Source: Algoriphagus terrigena DSM 22685
GTDB taxonomy: Bacteria > Bacteroidota > Bacteroidia > Cytophagales > Cyclobacteriaceae
NCBI RefSeq assembly: GCF_000429445.1
Contig: NZ_AUBW01000021.1
Coordinates: forward strand, 62,001 to 126,000
Direction of reading: 5' to 3'
DNA length: 64,000 nucleotides
Shown here: positions 1 through 9,255 of the stretch, one piece after another
Layout: each line of letters opens with the position of its first letter
Position numbering within the stretch: the stretch's first letter is position 1
Made by a program: the position numbers and the translations under genes
Notes under the pieces: model-generated
The model's input: only the letters and a program-made list of their open reading frames with translations
What the model was told of the DNA's origin: nothing
The model's database searches: none

Positions 1-1248
1 GAAGCGACTGAATTTGCCAATTTTTTCCTGCGATTTCACTTTCATTTCTTCGACTAGTTCAGGGAGCATATATAAAGCTTGTAGTCGATTGATCTGGAGT
101 ACTCCTTCACTGACATCGTTGGCGACAAACCCAATACCCGCCTCCATGACCATGGATTCCATGACATCTCCGTCACTTGGGCATAGGAGAATGGGTTTTC
201 CCAAGGCCAAGTATTCATATAATTTGGAGGAAGGAATTCCCTTCATCTTCCCATAGGCCATGCCGAGCAATACGTGGGCTTTGCGAAGTCTTTGGATCGC
301 CTCCTGTCGTGGGAATCGGGCCGTCACTTCCACCCAAGGAGTCAAATGCTTCGGTACCAGGGACTCAATTCTCACCTTCTCTTTCGGATCAAATCCGGCT
401 CCCAAAAAGACGAGCCGAAAGGGACTTCCCGCTTCATTACAACGATTCAATACTTCGATGATAAAACTCAATTCCTGAGACGGATAAAGCACGCCACTGT
501 AAATGACAGTGAATTGACGATACAACGCCACTTCCGTCAAGTCAAGAAGTGATTCTTCAAATCCATTTTGAATTGTGATTCCCGGTTTCCTGAGGAAATC
601 GCAAATCCTTTTAGTATATGGATCAGATACTGAAATGATCGAATCCGCCGTTCCGACCCATTTTTCTTCATACTTGGACTCAATTTTTGCCACCCATTTT
701 CGAATGCTGCCTCCCCCCTTTTCCATCTGTAGTTCATTGGTGCTCCAATCGTCCCGATAGTCCGCAATCCAAGAAATCCCAAATATTCTACGAAGACTAT
801 AACCTAACCTAAACAGGTAAAAAGGCGCTCCTGAAATCAACATTTTTTCAGGATTTTCTTTTTGAATAAGTTTATGGAGATGCGGTAAAAAATTGGAATA
901 GGAAGTGAAAGCAAGAGTGAATTGCGCCATCATTACATCCAGTAACTTGGTCAACAAAAAAAAGGGCCGAAGTTTACCTTCCCCAAATTTTCTGAAAGAC
1001 CTGTCCAGGATTCCGGGCTTGAATGGTAGGTAATGAACCTCGAAATTGGGGAATTTTTGGACTTCTATCTCCTTCTCAAATGGCACTTTAGTGTCTAAAT
1101 GAGTCTTGAGATCCTTGTTCCAAGCTCGGGTGACAACGATGGGATAGTATCCAAACCGGTGAAAATTCTCAGCCCAAAAAGTAATCCGCTGTGCCGGTGT
1201 AAGGGTACAGGGGGAAAAATAAAAAGATACTAGAATGATCTTTTTCAA
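1..1248 (-). CDS. Glycosyltransferase family 4 (3' end cut by window edge)
   Basis: The minus frame is open for 416 codons from a TTG at 1246-1248 to the left edge, with no stop. The N-terminus reads KKIILVSFYFSPCTLTPAQR, the usual opening of GT4 proteins that begin with a Rossmann strand. Near the visible end is the GT4 donor-binding signature GIPSSKLYEYLALGKPILL followed by CPSDGD. It probably transfers a sugar from a nucleotide donor to the lipid-linked capsule repeat at the cytoplasmic face. It starts 6 bp after the stop of the preceding glycosyltransferase, so it is the last visible gene of the polysaccharide operon. A TAA lies four codons upstream in frame and no ATG lies between, so TTG is the only reasonable start. 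The sugar specificity cannot be read. Confidence 0.85.
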   Translation of the reverse strand, partial: MKKIILVSFYFSPCTLTPAQRITFWAENFHRFGYYPIVVTRAWNKDLKTHLDTKVPFEKEIEVQKFPNFEVHYLPFKPGILDRSFRKFGEGKLRPFFLLTKLLDVMMAQFTLAFTSYSNFLPHLHKLIQKENPEKMLISGAPFYLFRLGYSLRRIFGISWIADYRDDWSTNELQMEKGGGSIRKWVAKIESKYEEKWVGTADSIISVSDPYTKRICDFLRKPGITIQNGFEESLLDLTEVALYRQFTVIYSGVLYPSQELSFIIEVLNRCNEAGSPFRLVFLGAGFDPKEKVRIESLVPKHLTPWVEVTARFPRQEAIQRLRKAHVLLGMAYGKMKGIPSSKLYEYLALGKPILLCPSDGDVMESMVMEAGIGFVANDVSEGVLQINRLQALYMLPELVEEMKVKSQEKIGKFSRF

Positions 1249-1254
1249 TGCCGA

Positions 1255-2418
1255 TTAATTGGCTGAATCAGCAGCGCTGATTTGTAATAGATTTAAGTCA
1301 TGAAGAAGATTTTTCATCACATTTTCATTTTGATGATTGGAATATTTCCAGGCTACTTCGTGCGATTTAGCTTTCATCCTTTGAATCTCTTCTTTGGAAA
1401 GCTTATTTAAAACCTGGGCCATTTCCTTCTCTTCGAATGATTTGGTTACGATCCCATTTTGTTCGACTTCCACAATTTTTTTCATTTCAGGAGATGGGCC
1501 AATGGCAATTGCCAGTCTTGCTTGGATAAACTCAAAAAATTTATTGGGGAGGGCATTTGCATAATTGAAATTGACTGGCTCCAAAATGAAAAGGCCTATA
1601 TCGAATCTATTGATAAATGCCGAAATCTCCTGGGTGGGTACTGGATCCAAAAACTCAATTTTTTTGCCTTGGGCCATTTCCTTCAGTTGTCTTAAATAAG
1701 CAGAATTTGAAGGTACCAGCATCAATTTCAATTCAAAACGGATATCCAGATGATCAACCAGATTAATCATTTTTTCAATTTTTCTACTTCTATTGGCGAT
1801 ACCGTGATGAATGATTTGAATTTTCTCCTTTTCAGGGCTAGGCATTAAATCGTCTTTAAAATCTGGGGTATTCAAAATTAGATGAGCCTCGACACCGTAT
1901 TCCTTGGCATAATCCTGGGCAATGCCGTCACATACTGTTATAAATCTATCTGCTTTTGGTATGTAATTTTCACAGACAAAATTTACAAATCGTTTGTGAA
2001 ACCACTTCCACACAAACATATCACTAAACTCCTTGGCATATTGCTCATGGGCATCAAAGATCACCTTAGCCGGCGGGTGTGATTTTTTCAATTCCAGAGC
2101 AAGAGGCCAAGTTTCGGCATCATTTGCTAAAATCAAGTCTATAGTTGGGCTTTGACTACTTAAATCTTTCAAGCTGCTGTAACGCAAAAACTCCAAGACC
2201 CTGATTCTAGTCAATCTAGTCACCAAAATAATCAGCTTTAGTAGCCTGAAAAATGGAGGTCTGGATTTAACAAGAGGAAAAAAAAGTTTGTCTCCATTAT
2301 ATTCCAATCCACTCAAAATGATTTCAAATCCCTGCTTCTCGAAAAAGGCGATCTGTCTCAGCACCCGGGGATCAGAGTCCATGCGGGAAAAAGATAAAAT
2401 GAGAACCCGATTATTCAA
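1255..2418 (-). CDS. Glycosyltransferase, paralogue of the gene at 4299-5444
   Basis: A 387-residue GT-B-fold transferase. It opens with NNRVLILSFSRMDSDPRV, has FDAHEQYAKEF and a VCDGIAQDYAKEYGV segment, and closes with ALPNKFFEFIQARLAIAIGP, the donor-site loop. The same blocks in the same order occur in the protein at 4299-5444 (HEFHPKEF, VCEGIAHECLNVYG, ALPNKFFEFVQARLAIAVGP), so the two are duplicates that have diverged. The start is TTG at 2416-2418, overlapping the TGA of asnB (TTGA junction); the next ATG, 12 codons in, would remove the first beta strand. Presumably it adds one residue of the capsule repeat. Acceptor and donor are unknown. Confidence 0.85.
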   Translation of the reverse strand: MNNRVLILSFSRMDSDPRVLRQIAFFEKQGFEIILSGLEYNGDKLFFPLVKSRPPFFRLLKLIILVTRLTRIRVLEFLRYSSLKDLSSQSPTIDLILANDAETWPLALELKKSHPPAKVIFDAHEQYAKEFSDMFVWKWFHKRFVNFVCENYIPKADRFITVCDGIAQDYAKEYGVEAHLILNTPDFKDDLMPSPEKEKIQIIHHGIANRSRKIEKMINLVDHLDIRFELKLMLVPSNSAYLRQLKEMAQGKKIEFLDPVPTQEISAFINRFDIGLFILEPVNFNYANALPNKFFEFIQARLAIAIGPSPEMKKIVEVEQNGIVTKSFEEKEMAQVLNKLSKEEIQRMKAKSHEVAWKYSNHQNENVMKNLLHDLNLLQISAADSAN

Positions 2419-4292
2419 TTTTCAAAAAGATTTGCGACCATCAAATGATTCCAGCTCCCATCACCTTTGGTGTGCGCTACTTGGGATTGGATGGGTAGAT
2501 TTTCCGCCCCCTTTTTTAGTATTCCATTCTTGCTCAAGATTTCCCTTGAGGCTCTTATCTTCTCTTGAGTATTAGGATTGTCCATCCAAGATTTTTGTGG
2601 GGGTTCAAACCCTATTTTGTCTTTACGCCAAGTAATTTCTGCCGGAAGCGAATCTTCAAATGCTATTCGCATCAGGTATTTGGTCCAGCCATCTTTGATT
2701 TTCAGTTCCGAAGGTAAACTAAAGACAAATTCTACCAATTCATGAGAAAGAAAAGGAAGCCTTACCTCCCTGCTATGCGCCATCGAATTTCTGTCAGCAT
2801 ATCTCAGAAGAGTAGGCAATCCAACTTCAAAGGTGGAGAAATACAAATGACTGTTCAAATGCCCAAAATCAAAATTAAAGTCATTATGTGACAGAGGTTT
2901 ATATTCCGTGAAAAAATCTTCTGCCATCAAAGCAGTATTTTTCATCTGCATGTTCAATACTCTCCGTGCCACTTTATTGACCAGACCGGGGAAATTTGCA
3001 GCAATTGATTGTTTCAATCCCGGCTTAGGAATTTTCGCATTGATCGTATTTCCTTCATGAAGCTGAGCGTATGCAGAAAACTCTTTTTCAAACTGTGCTC
3101 CTGAACGCTTTCTTATTTCATTGAAAAAGGTGGTAAAATACGGATGGTATCCAGCTAAAATCTCATCTGCTCCTTGACCATCCAACAGGACGGTGACTCC
3201 CCTCTTTTTGGCTAGCTCATAGACCTGATATTGGACCAAGATACTCGCCGAGCCAAATGGTTCCTCCTGATGGTAACAGATCTTGTCAAAAACAGCTTCC
3301 AAATCATCCATCTCACTGTACACCTCGTGAGAGGTTATCCTCGTTTTTTCCCGGACCTTTTGGATAAAATATCCCTCGTCCTTATGGAAATTTTTAAATC
3401 TGGCAGAGAAGGTGTTTTGAATAGATTCAGGGTGATCTCTTAAAAGATGATCTATCGCACAGACTACCAAAGAACTATCAATGCCCCCTGACAAACTGGA
3501 GCCCACCAATACATCAGAACGAAGCCTTCTGCTAACCGATTCCATAAATAGGGCCCTGAATTGTTCTTTTGCTTCCTCCAGCCCAATAGACCTATTTTGT
3601 TTTTGGGGATTGATATTCCAATACTTCTTGGTGACAAACTTACCGTCTGTCCAGATGAGAAAATTGCCTGGGGCAAGCCTTCGAACTCCCCTAAAAAATG
3701 TCTGACCCAACTCTGAGTGATTATCCAATAAGTCAAAATGGAGGTAATTGAAGATCATCTCAGAATCTGGAGTTTTATCCACACCCACCGACCAAAACTC
3801 CTTCATCTCTGAGGCAAAATAGAAAGCGCCTTGAAACTGAGTGTAAAAAAATGGCTTTTCACCAAACCGATCCCGTGCACAAAAAACTTCATTGGTTTGC
3901 TTATCATGAATGGCGAAGGCGAACATGCCATCCAAATCTTGAAGGCAGTTTTCCTTTTTAAAATCATAAAGAGCCAAGAGTACCTCCGTATCTGAGTTGC
4001 TTCGGAACATATATCCCCTCTCCAGCAATTTATCTCTAATTTCCAGGTAATTATATATCTCACCATTAAAAGTAACCGTGTATCGACCCAGATAATGCAT
4101 GGGTTGAGCTCCCGTCTCTGACAAATCCAATATGGAAAGTCGTCGATGTCCAAATCCAACTTTACCATCCTCACTGATCCAATGACCGGAACCGTCAGGA
4201 CCGCGATGGATGATGGAATCGGTCATTTTGACCAACTTTTCTTTAGCGACTTGATTTCGATCTTCGGAGATGATTCCTGCTATTCCGCACAT
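2415..4292 (-). CDS. asnB: Asparagine synthase (glutamine-hydrolysing), capsule-locus paralogue
   Basis: A 625-residue AsnB. The N-terminal class II amidotransferase domain begins MCGIAGIISE, with Cys2 as the glutaminase nucleophile, and contains RGPDGSGHW and FNGEIYNY. The C-terminal synthetase domain carries the ATP pyrophosphatase loop SLSGGIDSSLV and LLDGQGADEILAGY. The family releases ammonia from glutamine and passes it to an adenylated carboxylate. Inside a polysaccharide operon, and with a UDP-sugar dehydrogenase upstream, the likely substrate is a uronic-acid carboxyl group (sugar amidation, as proposed for WbpS-type proteins) rather than free aspartate; that is inference from context. 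It sits between two paralogous glycosyltransferases, overlapping the downstream one by 4 bp and lying 6 bp from the upstream one. Confidence 0.93.
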   Translation of the reverse strand: MCGIAGIISEDRNQVAKEKLVKMTDSIIHRGPDGSGHWISEDGKVGFGHRRLSILDLSETGAQPMHYLGRYTVTFNGEIYNYLEIRDKLLERGYMFRSNSDTEVLLALYDFKKENCLQDLDGMFAFAIHDKQTNEVFCARDRFGEKPFFYTQFQGAFYFASEMKEFWSVGVDKTPDSEMIFNYLHFDLLDNHSELGQTFFRGVRRLAPGNFLIWTDGKFVTKKYWNINPQKQNRSIGLEEAKEQFRALFMESVSRRLRSDVLVGSSLSGGIDSSLVVCAIDHLLRDHPESIQNTFSARFKNFHKDEGYFIQKVREKTRITSHEVYSEMDDLEAVFDKICYHQEEPFGSASILVQYQVYELAKKRGVTVLLDGQGADEILAGYHPYFTTFFNEIRKRSGAQFEKEFSAYAQLHEGNTINAKIPKPGLKQSIAANFPGLVNKVARRVLNMQMKNTALMAEDFFTEYKPLSHNDFNFDFGHLNSHLYFSTFEVGLPTLLRYADRNSMAHSREVRLPFLSHELVEFVFSLPSELKIKDGWTKYLMRIAFEDSLPAEITWRKDKIGFEPPQKSWMDNPNTQEKIRASREILSKNGILKKGAENLPIQSQVAHTKGDGSWNHLMVANLFEN

Positions 4293-4298
4293 AGAATT

Positions 4299-5444
4299 CT
4301 AATTCATTAATTTTTGTATCTCCGCCAGCATTGAATCTTGATATCTTTCAGCATTCAAAACTTTTGCGGCGTGATCAGACGAACATTTAAATTGGTTGAT
4401 TTGCTGATGAGACAAGGTGGTCAATTTCTCGACCATAGAATCCACTGTGAAGTCGTCAGAAACAATTCCCAGACGATACTTTTCAACCAGCCTACCCATT
4501 TCCGGAGAGGGGCCAACTGCTATTGCCAACCTCGCTTGCACAAACTCAAAAAATTTATTGGGCAAAGCATAAAGGTAATTGAAATTAACCGGAGGGAGTA
4601 AAAATAAACCCACATCGTACTGATGAATAAATGGGATAATACGGTCGAAAGACACCGCTGAAATTAGCCTGACATTCTTCGTAGCCGCAGCAAGCTTCTG
4701 GAGTTTTTGATGGTATGCTTTGTCTTGATATACCAACATCATGTCTAACTCAAATTTAGTCCCTAACCGGTCCGCAAGTTCGATCATCAATTCCAGTTTT
4801 CTTTCCCGAATCGCCACACCGTGGTGAATCATCCTGATTTTCCCCGAGGTTTTCAAGTTTGGCTCCAATCCCTGTCTCCAGGGTCCAGCATTGGGGATGA
4901 CCAATGAATCTTTTCCGTAGACGTTGAGACATTCGTGTGCTATGCCCTCGCAGACATTCACCAGCAGGTCTACCTTGTGGAGATAGTTTCTATAGATAGA
5001 GTCATAGATTTGGCCCCAAGTATTCTTCCATCGCAGATCTCCTTCAAATTCTTTTGGGTGAAACTCATGGGCGTTAAAGACCAATTTAAATTTTTTCTTT
5101 TTCCCAAAAAAATAAGGCAAAAATGCCCCCGGATGGACAATGACCAAATCGGGTCTGACCCGATCGAGTAGACTGTCAATCTTTCGTTGGGTGGTCGGAT
5201 ATATACCCATAAAAACTTTTCCCAATGTGAAGATGCGATAGATTTTGCCCAGCGTGTATTCCAGCTGGGAGAGTTTTATTTTGGAAGTATCCAAGTAGGC
5301 AACTGAAGCGTCGAGAGGCTTCGTGTCACCCGTAACAACAATGTGGAAGTGGTCTCTTAGACATTCTATCTCACGTATCACGCGCGGCGCATTGTGTACC
5401 GGATTCACAGTAAAGATCAACAATGTCGGTTTCTCAGCTATCAC
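4299..5444 (-). CDS. Glycosyltransferase, paralogue of the gene at 1255-2418
   Basis: A 381-residue GT-B-type transferase opening with KPTLLIFTVNPVHNAPRV. It shares the FNAHEFHPKEF, NVCEGIAHE, MIHHGVAIRERKLE and ALPNKFFEFVQARLAIAVGP blocks with the protein encoded just past asnB. The start is GTG at 5442-5444, 8 bp before the end of the flippase gene (11-bp overlap in total); no ATG lies before the first beta strand. It probably acts on the undecaprenyl-linked repeat unit in the cytoplasm. The duplicate pair flanking an amidotransferase suggests two chemically similar linkages or acceptors in the repeat. Specificity is not readable. Confidence 0.85.
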   Translation of the reverse strand: MIAEKPTLLIFTVNPVHNAPRVIREIECLRDHFHIVVTGDTKPLDASVAYLDTSKIKLSQLEYTLGKIYRIFTLGKVFMGIYPTTQRKIDSLLDRVRPDLVIVHPGAFLPYFFGKKKKFKLVFNAHEFHPKEFEGDLRWKNTWGQIYDSIYRNYLHKVDLLVNVCEGIAHECLNVYGKDSLVIPNAGPWRQGLEPNLKTSGKIRMIHHGVAIRERKLELMIELADRLGTKFELDMMLVYQDKAYHQKLQKLAAATKNVRLISAVSFDRIIPFIHQYDVGLFLLPPVNFNYLYALPNKFFEFVQARLAIAVGPSPEMGRLVEKYRLGIVSDDFTVDSMVEKLTTLSHQQINQFKCSSDHAAKVLNAERYQDSMLAEIQKLMN

Positions 5445-6894
5445 GGCGGGATTTTACCAAAATTAAAAATTTTTCCACTTCAGACTTATTCATCCAGACC
5501 ATGAGACCCAAGGCAAGAATGACAATCGCTGATTTTAAGCCAAGGTTCAGCCAAAAATTTGCCTGCTCAAAATAATAGGTCGAGATGACTGCACCCACCA
5601 TCAATGCGACCAAAAAAAAGGAATTCGAGAATGGAAAAGGGATGGCAAAATACTGGTGGGACTTCCAAAACATGTAGGTGGGAATCAACAATTGGGAAAT
5701 GCAAACCGCCAAAGCTGCCCCTTCAATCCCGAGGATTGGAATCAGAGCGAAATTTAATGCTATCAGTACGAGGCCTGAAACCAAGTTTATCATTCCTAAG
5801 GGAAAAGTTTTTTTCGCAATTGTTGCTCCCAAGCCCGAGATGGAACTGAGCCCCATCAGGAAAGAATTGAACGTCAAGATACTGGCGACTACCGCAGCTT
5901 GATAGTAAGCCTCGGTCGTCAATACAACCAAGGCTTCGTGAGAAAACACGGCTATCAACATACAAAATACGCCCACGAGCAAGACATATACTTTCAGAGA
6001 CAAGGCGAAAACCTGTTTCGAATTGGGTTGACTCAAGATAGAGAATGCGAATGGTGACCATGCCTGTTGAAAAGCCGTGGTGGCCAATCCTGACACCGCT
6101 GCGATGCTAATTCCGATCTGGTACAGTCCGACTTGGTCTTGAGTTAGGAATTTGTTGATAAAAAATACACCTGATAAATTGATCACCCAATAGCCTACCG
6201 TAGCCGGCATTAAAGGAAAGGCAAATTTTACCATTTCTCGAAACAGAAATCTCGAAAACCATTTGGGAGGAGCGATCCACTTCCTTAAATAATGCAAAGA
6301 AAGGGGAACGATAATCAACGAACCCATTAGCTGGGCAAAATAGATCCCTTGGAGTCCCAGTCTAAGAATGACAACAAAAAGAACATTAAGTAAAATCAGC
6401 AACAAGCTATGGGAAAGGGATAAAAAAACAGACTTCTTTGCCTGCAGTTCAAACCGGAGCACGTTTATAGCGACAGTTGACCACACTACCATCGGTAAAT
6501 TGAGCGCTATCAACCTAATGTAAAACACGGCATCAGGAGATTCCTGTAGAAATTTCCCTTGCCAGAAACCAGCCGAGAAAAAGAGGAACACCCCCACCAA
6601 AAGCGAAAAAAACAAATAGAACCATATCCAAGTATTGATTACCTGTTTCCTGATGTCTTGGGATCCTGAGTCGTAGTACCACCTGGCGGTGGCGGAATCC
6701 ATAGAAAAGACAAGAACAATGGAAACCAACAAATACCCGTTGGTAAGGATACTGATCACCCCATAATCTTCGGGGGTATAAATCCTCGTATAAATCGGAG
6801 TGAGAAATACGGAAATAAACCTCGACAACACTCCCGACAGTCCGTATATCATACTCTCAGAAAGGAGTCGTTTGATATTTCCGGCTAGGGACAT
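5434..6894 (-). CDS. wzx: Polysaccharide flippase (Wzx-type, MOP superfamily)
   Basis: A 486-residue polytopic membrane protein. Hydrophobic segments occur along its whole length (for example LLVSIVLVFSMDSA, FYLFFSLLVGVFLFFSAGF, LLLILLNVLFVVILRLG, LALGLMVW), consistent with 12-14 helices. The N-terminus LLSESMIYGLSGVLSRFISVFLTPIYTRIYTPEDYG is typical of bacterial polysaccharide exporters of the MOP superfamily (PF01943/PF13440). It should flip the lipid-linked repeat to the periplasmic side for polymerisation. It overlaps both neighbours (10 bp with wecF, 11 bp with the next glycosyltransferase), so expression is probably translationally coupled. No Wzy polymerase is visible in the window. 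Confidence 0.9.
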   Translation of the reverse strand: MSLAGNIKRLLSESMIYGLSGVLSRFISVFLTPIYTRIYTPEDYGVISILTNGYLLVSIVLVFSMDSATARWYYDSGSQDIRKQVINTWIWFYLFFSLLVGVFLFFSAGFWQGKFLQESPDAVFYIRLIALNLPMVVWSTVAINVLRFELQAKKSVFLSLSHSLLLILLNVLFVVILRLGLQGIYFAQLMGSLIIVPLSLHYLRKWIAPPKWFSRFLFREMVKFAFPLMPATVGYWVINLSGVFFINKFLTQDQVGLYQIGISIAAVSGLATTAFQQAWSPFAFSILSQPNSKQVFALSLKVYVLLVGVFCMLIAVFSHEALVVLTTEAYYQAAVVASILTFNSFLMGLSSISGLGATIAKKTFPLGMINLVSGLVLIALNFALIPILGIEGAALAVCISQLLIPTYMFWKSHQYFAIPFPFSNSFFLVALMVGAVISTYYFEQANFWLNLGLKSAIVILALGLMVWMNKSEVEKFLILVKSRRDS

Positions 6895-8075
6895 TGTATT
6901 GACAGGAGGTTGTCCATTTTTTGGGAAAGGTACGATGGACTTTCAGCCGCAACAAAACTTGGATCAAGAAGGGATCGATAGTATCTGATGATATTCTCCT
7001 CAGCAAAGTCCCTCTTCAACAACGTTTTGTTATGTGCTATTTCAGAGGGAGAAAGTCGGTTTAGGAGATTTTGATTGGTCAATTCGTCCATTGAAAAGAC
7101 GACAATTCCCATTTTTTTGAGTTGTGTATATATCGAATTATCTCTGTTCAAAAATACCTTTACTCCCATATATAACAGTCCCAGGATATTCCCAAATGCC
7201 TGCTGAACCAGAGTGTTAAATACCGCAAATCCCATTTCTGATAACTTGGTGTAATAATCCTGCCTTGGCATAAACTTGATAATGATCTCGAGTTGCGCCC
7301 CAAACATGGACGAACCCTTGGCATACACCATCTTGCTGTAGGTAGAATTTCCGTAAGAAAGTGGACAAACCAAGGGCCGATCCACTGCCAATTCCCTCAT
7401 CCTCTCAAACATTTCAAGATGATTATTCTCAGGTACGCCGGCATGGCCAAGGAGAATCTTCTCTCCAGGCTGCTTGCCCTCTCCCGGAATCCCCCTTAGC
7501 AACTCTTCAAAAGACAGCAGTGCGAAAGGCAGCATCTTATAGCTTCTACCGAAAATCCTGGAAGCGTGAGCAACATCCATCTCAAAGATAGACGCGATGG
7601 TACCTATTCGCTGGAAAGACTTTCTATAACTGAAGTAACCCGGCTTTCGACGATAAAGCTTAATCTTCTCCTTCAACCACCGTAGTCCAGTAGGAGGCAA
7701 TATCACTCCCCCTGCGGCGTAAAATCGAGTTTGCGGCAGATAGATCTGCCGGTCAAAAAATGGTGTATTGTACAAATCTCCACTCCAAAGCACCCAAGTA
7801 ACACGATCCGGCGTAATCTCGGCCCGTTCCAGTATGAATCCCAAAAGATCAAAGTGATAGTGAATAACTATTTGGGCATAGCTGTTCAGCTGGTCGGCCA
7901 AAGCACATAACTCAGCATAGTCTCCACCTTTCACCTCCAAACATGGGTGGGGGTATTTGGGCTCGCTTGCACATACATTGATATACCGGTTTTCTCCGGG
8001 AAGGACATGTTCGCACCTTTCGATGATCCATTCGCAATACGGTGAATCCGGAAGAAAAATTAAATTCTTAAGCAT
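6885..8075 (-). CDS. wecF: WecF-like Fuc4NAc transferase (GT56 family)
   Basis: A 396-residue protein matching the TDP-N-acetylfucosamine:lipid II N-acetylfucosaminyltransferase family (Glyco_transf_56). Recognisable blocks are VTWVLWSGDLYNTPFFD, ILLGHAGVPENNHLEMFE, PLSYGNSTYSK, FNTLVQQAFGNILGLLYMGVK and FLNRDNSIYTQLKK, in family order. In enterobacteria WecF adds Fuc4NAc to the lipid-linked ManNAcA-GlcNAc disaccharide of common antigen. Here it directly follows, and overlaps by 8 bp, a WecE homologue that makes the sugar's amino precursor. That supports a 4-amino-4,6-dideoxygalactose-derived residue in this capsule. The native acceptor here is unknown. Confidence 0.85.
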   Translation of the reverse strand: MLKNLIFLPDSPYCEWIIERCEHVLPGENRYINVCASEPKYPHPCLEVKGGDYAELCALADQLNSYAQIVIHYHFDLLGFILERAEITPDRVTWVLWSGDLYNTPFFDRQIYLPQTRFYAAGGVILPPTGLRWLKEKIKLYRRKPGYFSYRKSFQRIGTIASIFEMDVAHASRIFGRSYKMLPFALLSFEELLRGIPGEGKQPGEKILLGHAGVPENNHLEMFERMRELAVDRPLVCPLSYGNSTYSKMVYAKGSSMFGAQLEIIIKFMPRQDYYTKLSEMGFAVFNTLVQQAFGNILGLLYMGVKVFLNRDNSIYTQLKKMGIVVFSMDELTNQNLLNRLSPSEIAHNKTLLKRDFAEENIIRYYRSLLDPSFVAAESPSYLSQKMDNLLSIQCP

Positions 8076-9219
8076 TAACTAATTCAAGTGCTCTTAAAAC
8101 GTGACCAATCACCTCCGTTTGTTGATCCTCTGTCAACTCATAATAAAGTGGCAAGCGAACTAAATTATCAGTGTATAAATCTGCAGCGGCCAGTTCACGT
8201 CCGTCGTGTTTATGACAGAAAAAATCACTTTTATGAAGGCTCAAATAATGGAAAACAGCCAGTATGCCAGCTTTTTTTAGTGACTGAAGCAAATAATCCC
8301 GCTGATTGTCATCGCTGGCAATCAGATAAAACATATGCCCATTGTTCATCGCAAAATCTGGAATTGAGGGTAACCGTATTCCGAACTTCTCCACTTTGCC
8401 GGAGAGGTGGCGATAGTACCTTTCCCAGATCTGGATTCTTTTGGATTGGATGTCATCCAATTGCTCCAACTGTGCCCACAAAAATGCCGCAGTCACTTCA
8501 GAAGGCAAAAAGGAAGAACCAAGGTCAACCCAGCCATATTTATTTACCTCCCCTCTGAAAAATGATGCCCGATTTGTTCCTTTCTCCCAAATAATTTCCG
8601 CTCTATAGGCATATCTCTCATCATTAATTGCCAAAAGGCCACCTTCTCCTGATGAGATATTTTTCGTCTCGTGAAAAGAAAATGTGGCCAGATGTCCAAT
8701 TGAGCCAAGTGGTGTTCTTGTTCCTTTTTTCGAAGAATAAAAGGAATTGATGGAATGGGCAGCATCTTCCACGACGGTTATACCATACCTGTCTGCAAGT
8801 TCCATGATCCGATCCATGTCGCATGCAACTCCAGCATAATGAACAACGACAATCGCCTTGGTTTTCTGGGTAATTAACGATTCGACAGTGTCTTCGTCCA
8901 TTCCCGGATGATCGATTCTACTGTCCGTAAATACGATTTTTGCCCCCCGCAGCATGAATGCATTGGCAGTAGAAACAAAAGTATAGCTGGGCATAATCAC
9001 CTCATCACCTGGCTGTATTTCGAGCAGCAACGCGCACATTTCAAGGGCATCGGTACAGGAGGTCGTGAGGAGCGCTTTTTTTATTCCGTACTTTTGTTCA
9101 AAAAATGTCTGGGCCAGTCGCGTATATTTTCCATTACCCGATATTTTCCCGGTGTTTACCGCGTCAGTGATGTAACCAATTTCCTTACCGGTGATATAGG
9201 GTTTGTTAAATGGAATCAT
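8068..9219 (-). CDS. wecE: dTDP-4-amino-4,6-dideoxygalactose transaminase
   Basis: A 383-residue PLP-dependent sugar aminotransferase (DegT/DnrJ/EryC1 family). The N-terminus MIPFNKPYITG, the block PGDEVIMPSYTFVSTANAF, VVHYAGVACDMD, VVEDAAHSINS and the PLP-lysine motif SFHETKN follow E. coli WecE/RffA almost block for block. It converts dTDP-4-keto-6-deoxyglucose plus glutamate to dTDP-Fuc4N. The precursor enzymes RmlA/RmlB and the acetyltransferase WecD are not in the window. It overlaps wecF by 8 bp and follows two decayed genes, so it is the first intact gene after that gap; whether transcription reads through or starts locally cannot be told. Confidence 0.92.
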   Translation of the reverse strand: MIPFNKPYITGKEIGYITDAVNTGKISGNGKYTRLAQTFFEQKYGIKKALLTTSCTDALEMCALLLEIQPGDEVIMPSYTFVSTANAFMLRGAKIVFTDSRIDHPGMDEDTVESLITQKTKAIVVVHYAGVACDMDRIMELADRYGITVVEDAAHSINSFYSSKKGTRTPLGSIGHLATFSFHETKNISSGEGGLLAINDERYAYRAEIIWEKGTNRASFFRGEVNKYGWVDLGSSFLPSEVTAAFLWAQLEQLDDIQSKRIQIWERYYRHLSGKVEKFGIRLPSIPDFAMNNGHMFYLIASDDNQRDYLLQSLKKAGILAVFHYLSLHKSDFFCHKHDGRELAAADLYTDNLVRLPLYYELTEDQQTEVIGHVLRALELVNA

Positions 9220-9255
9220 GCAGCTGTATAATTGAATTGTATGAGCAACAGTGCT

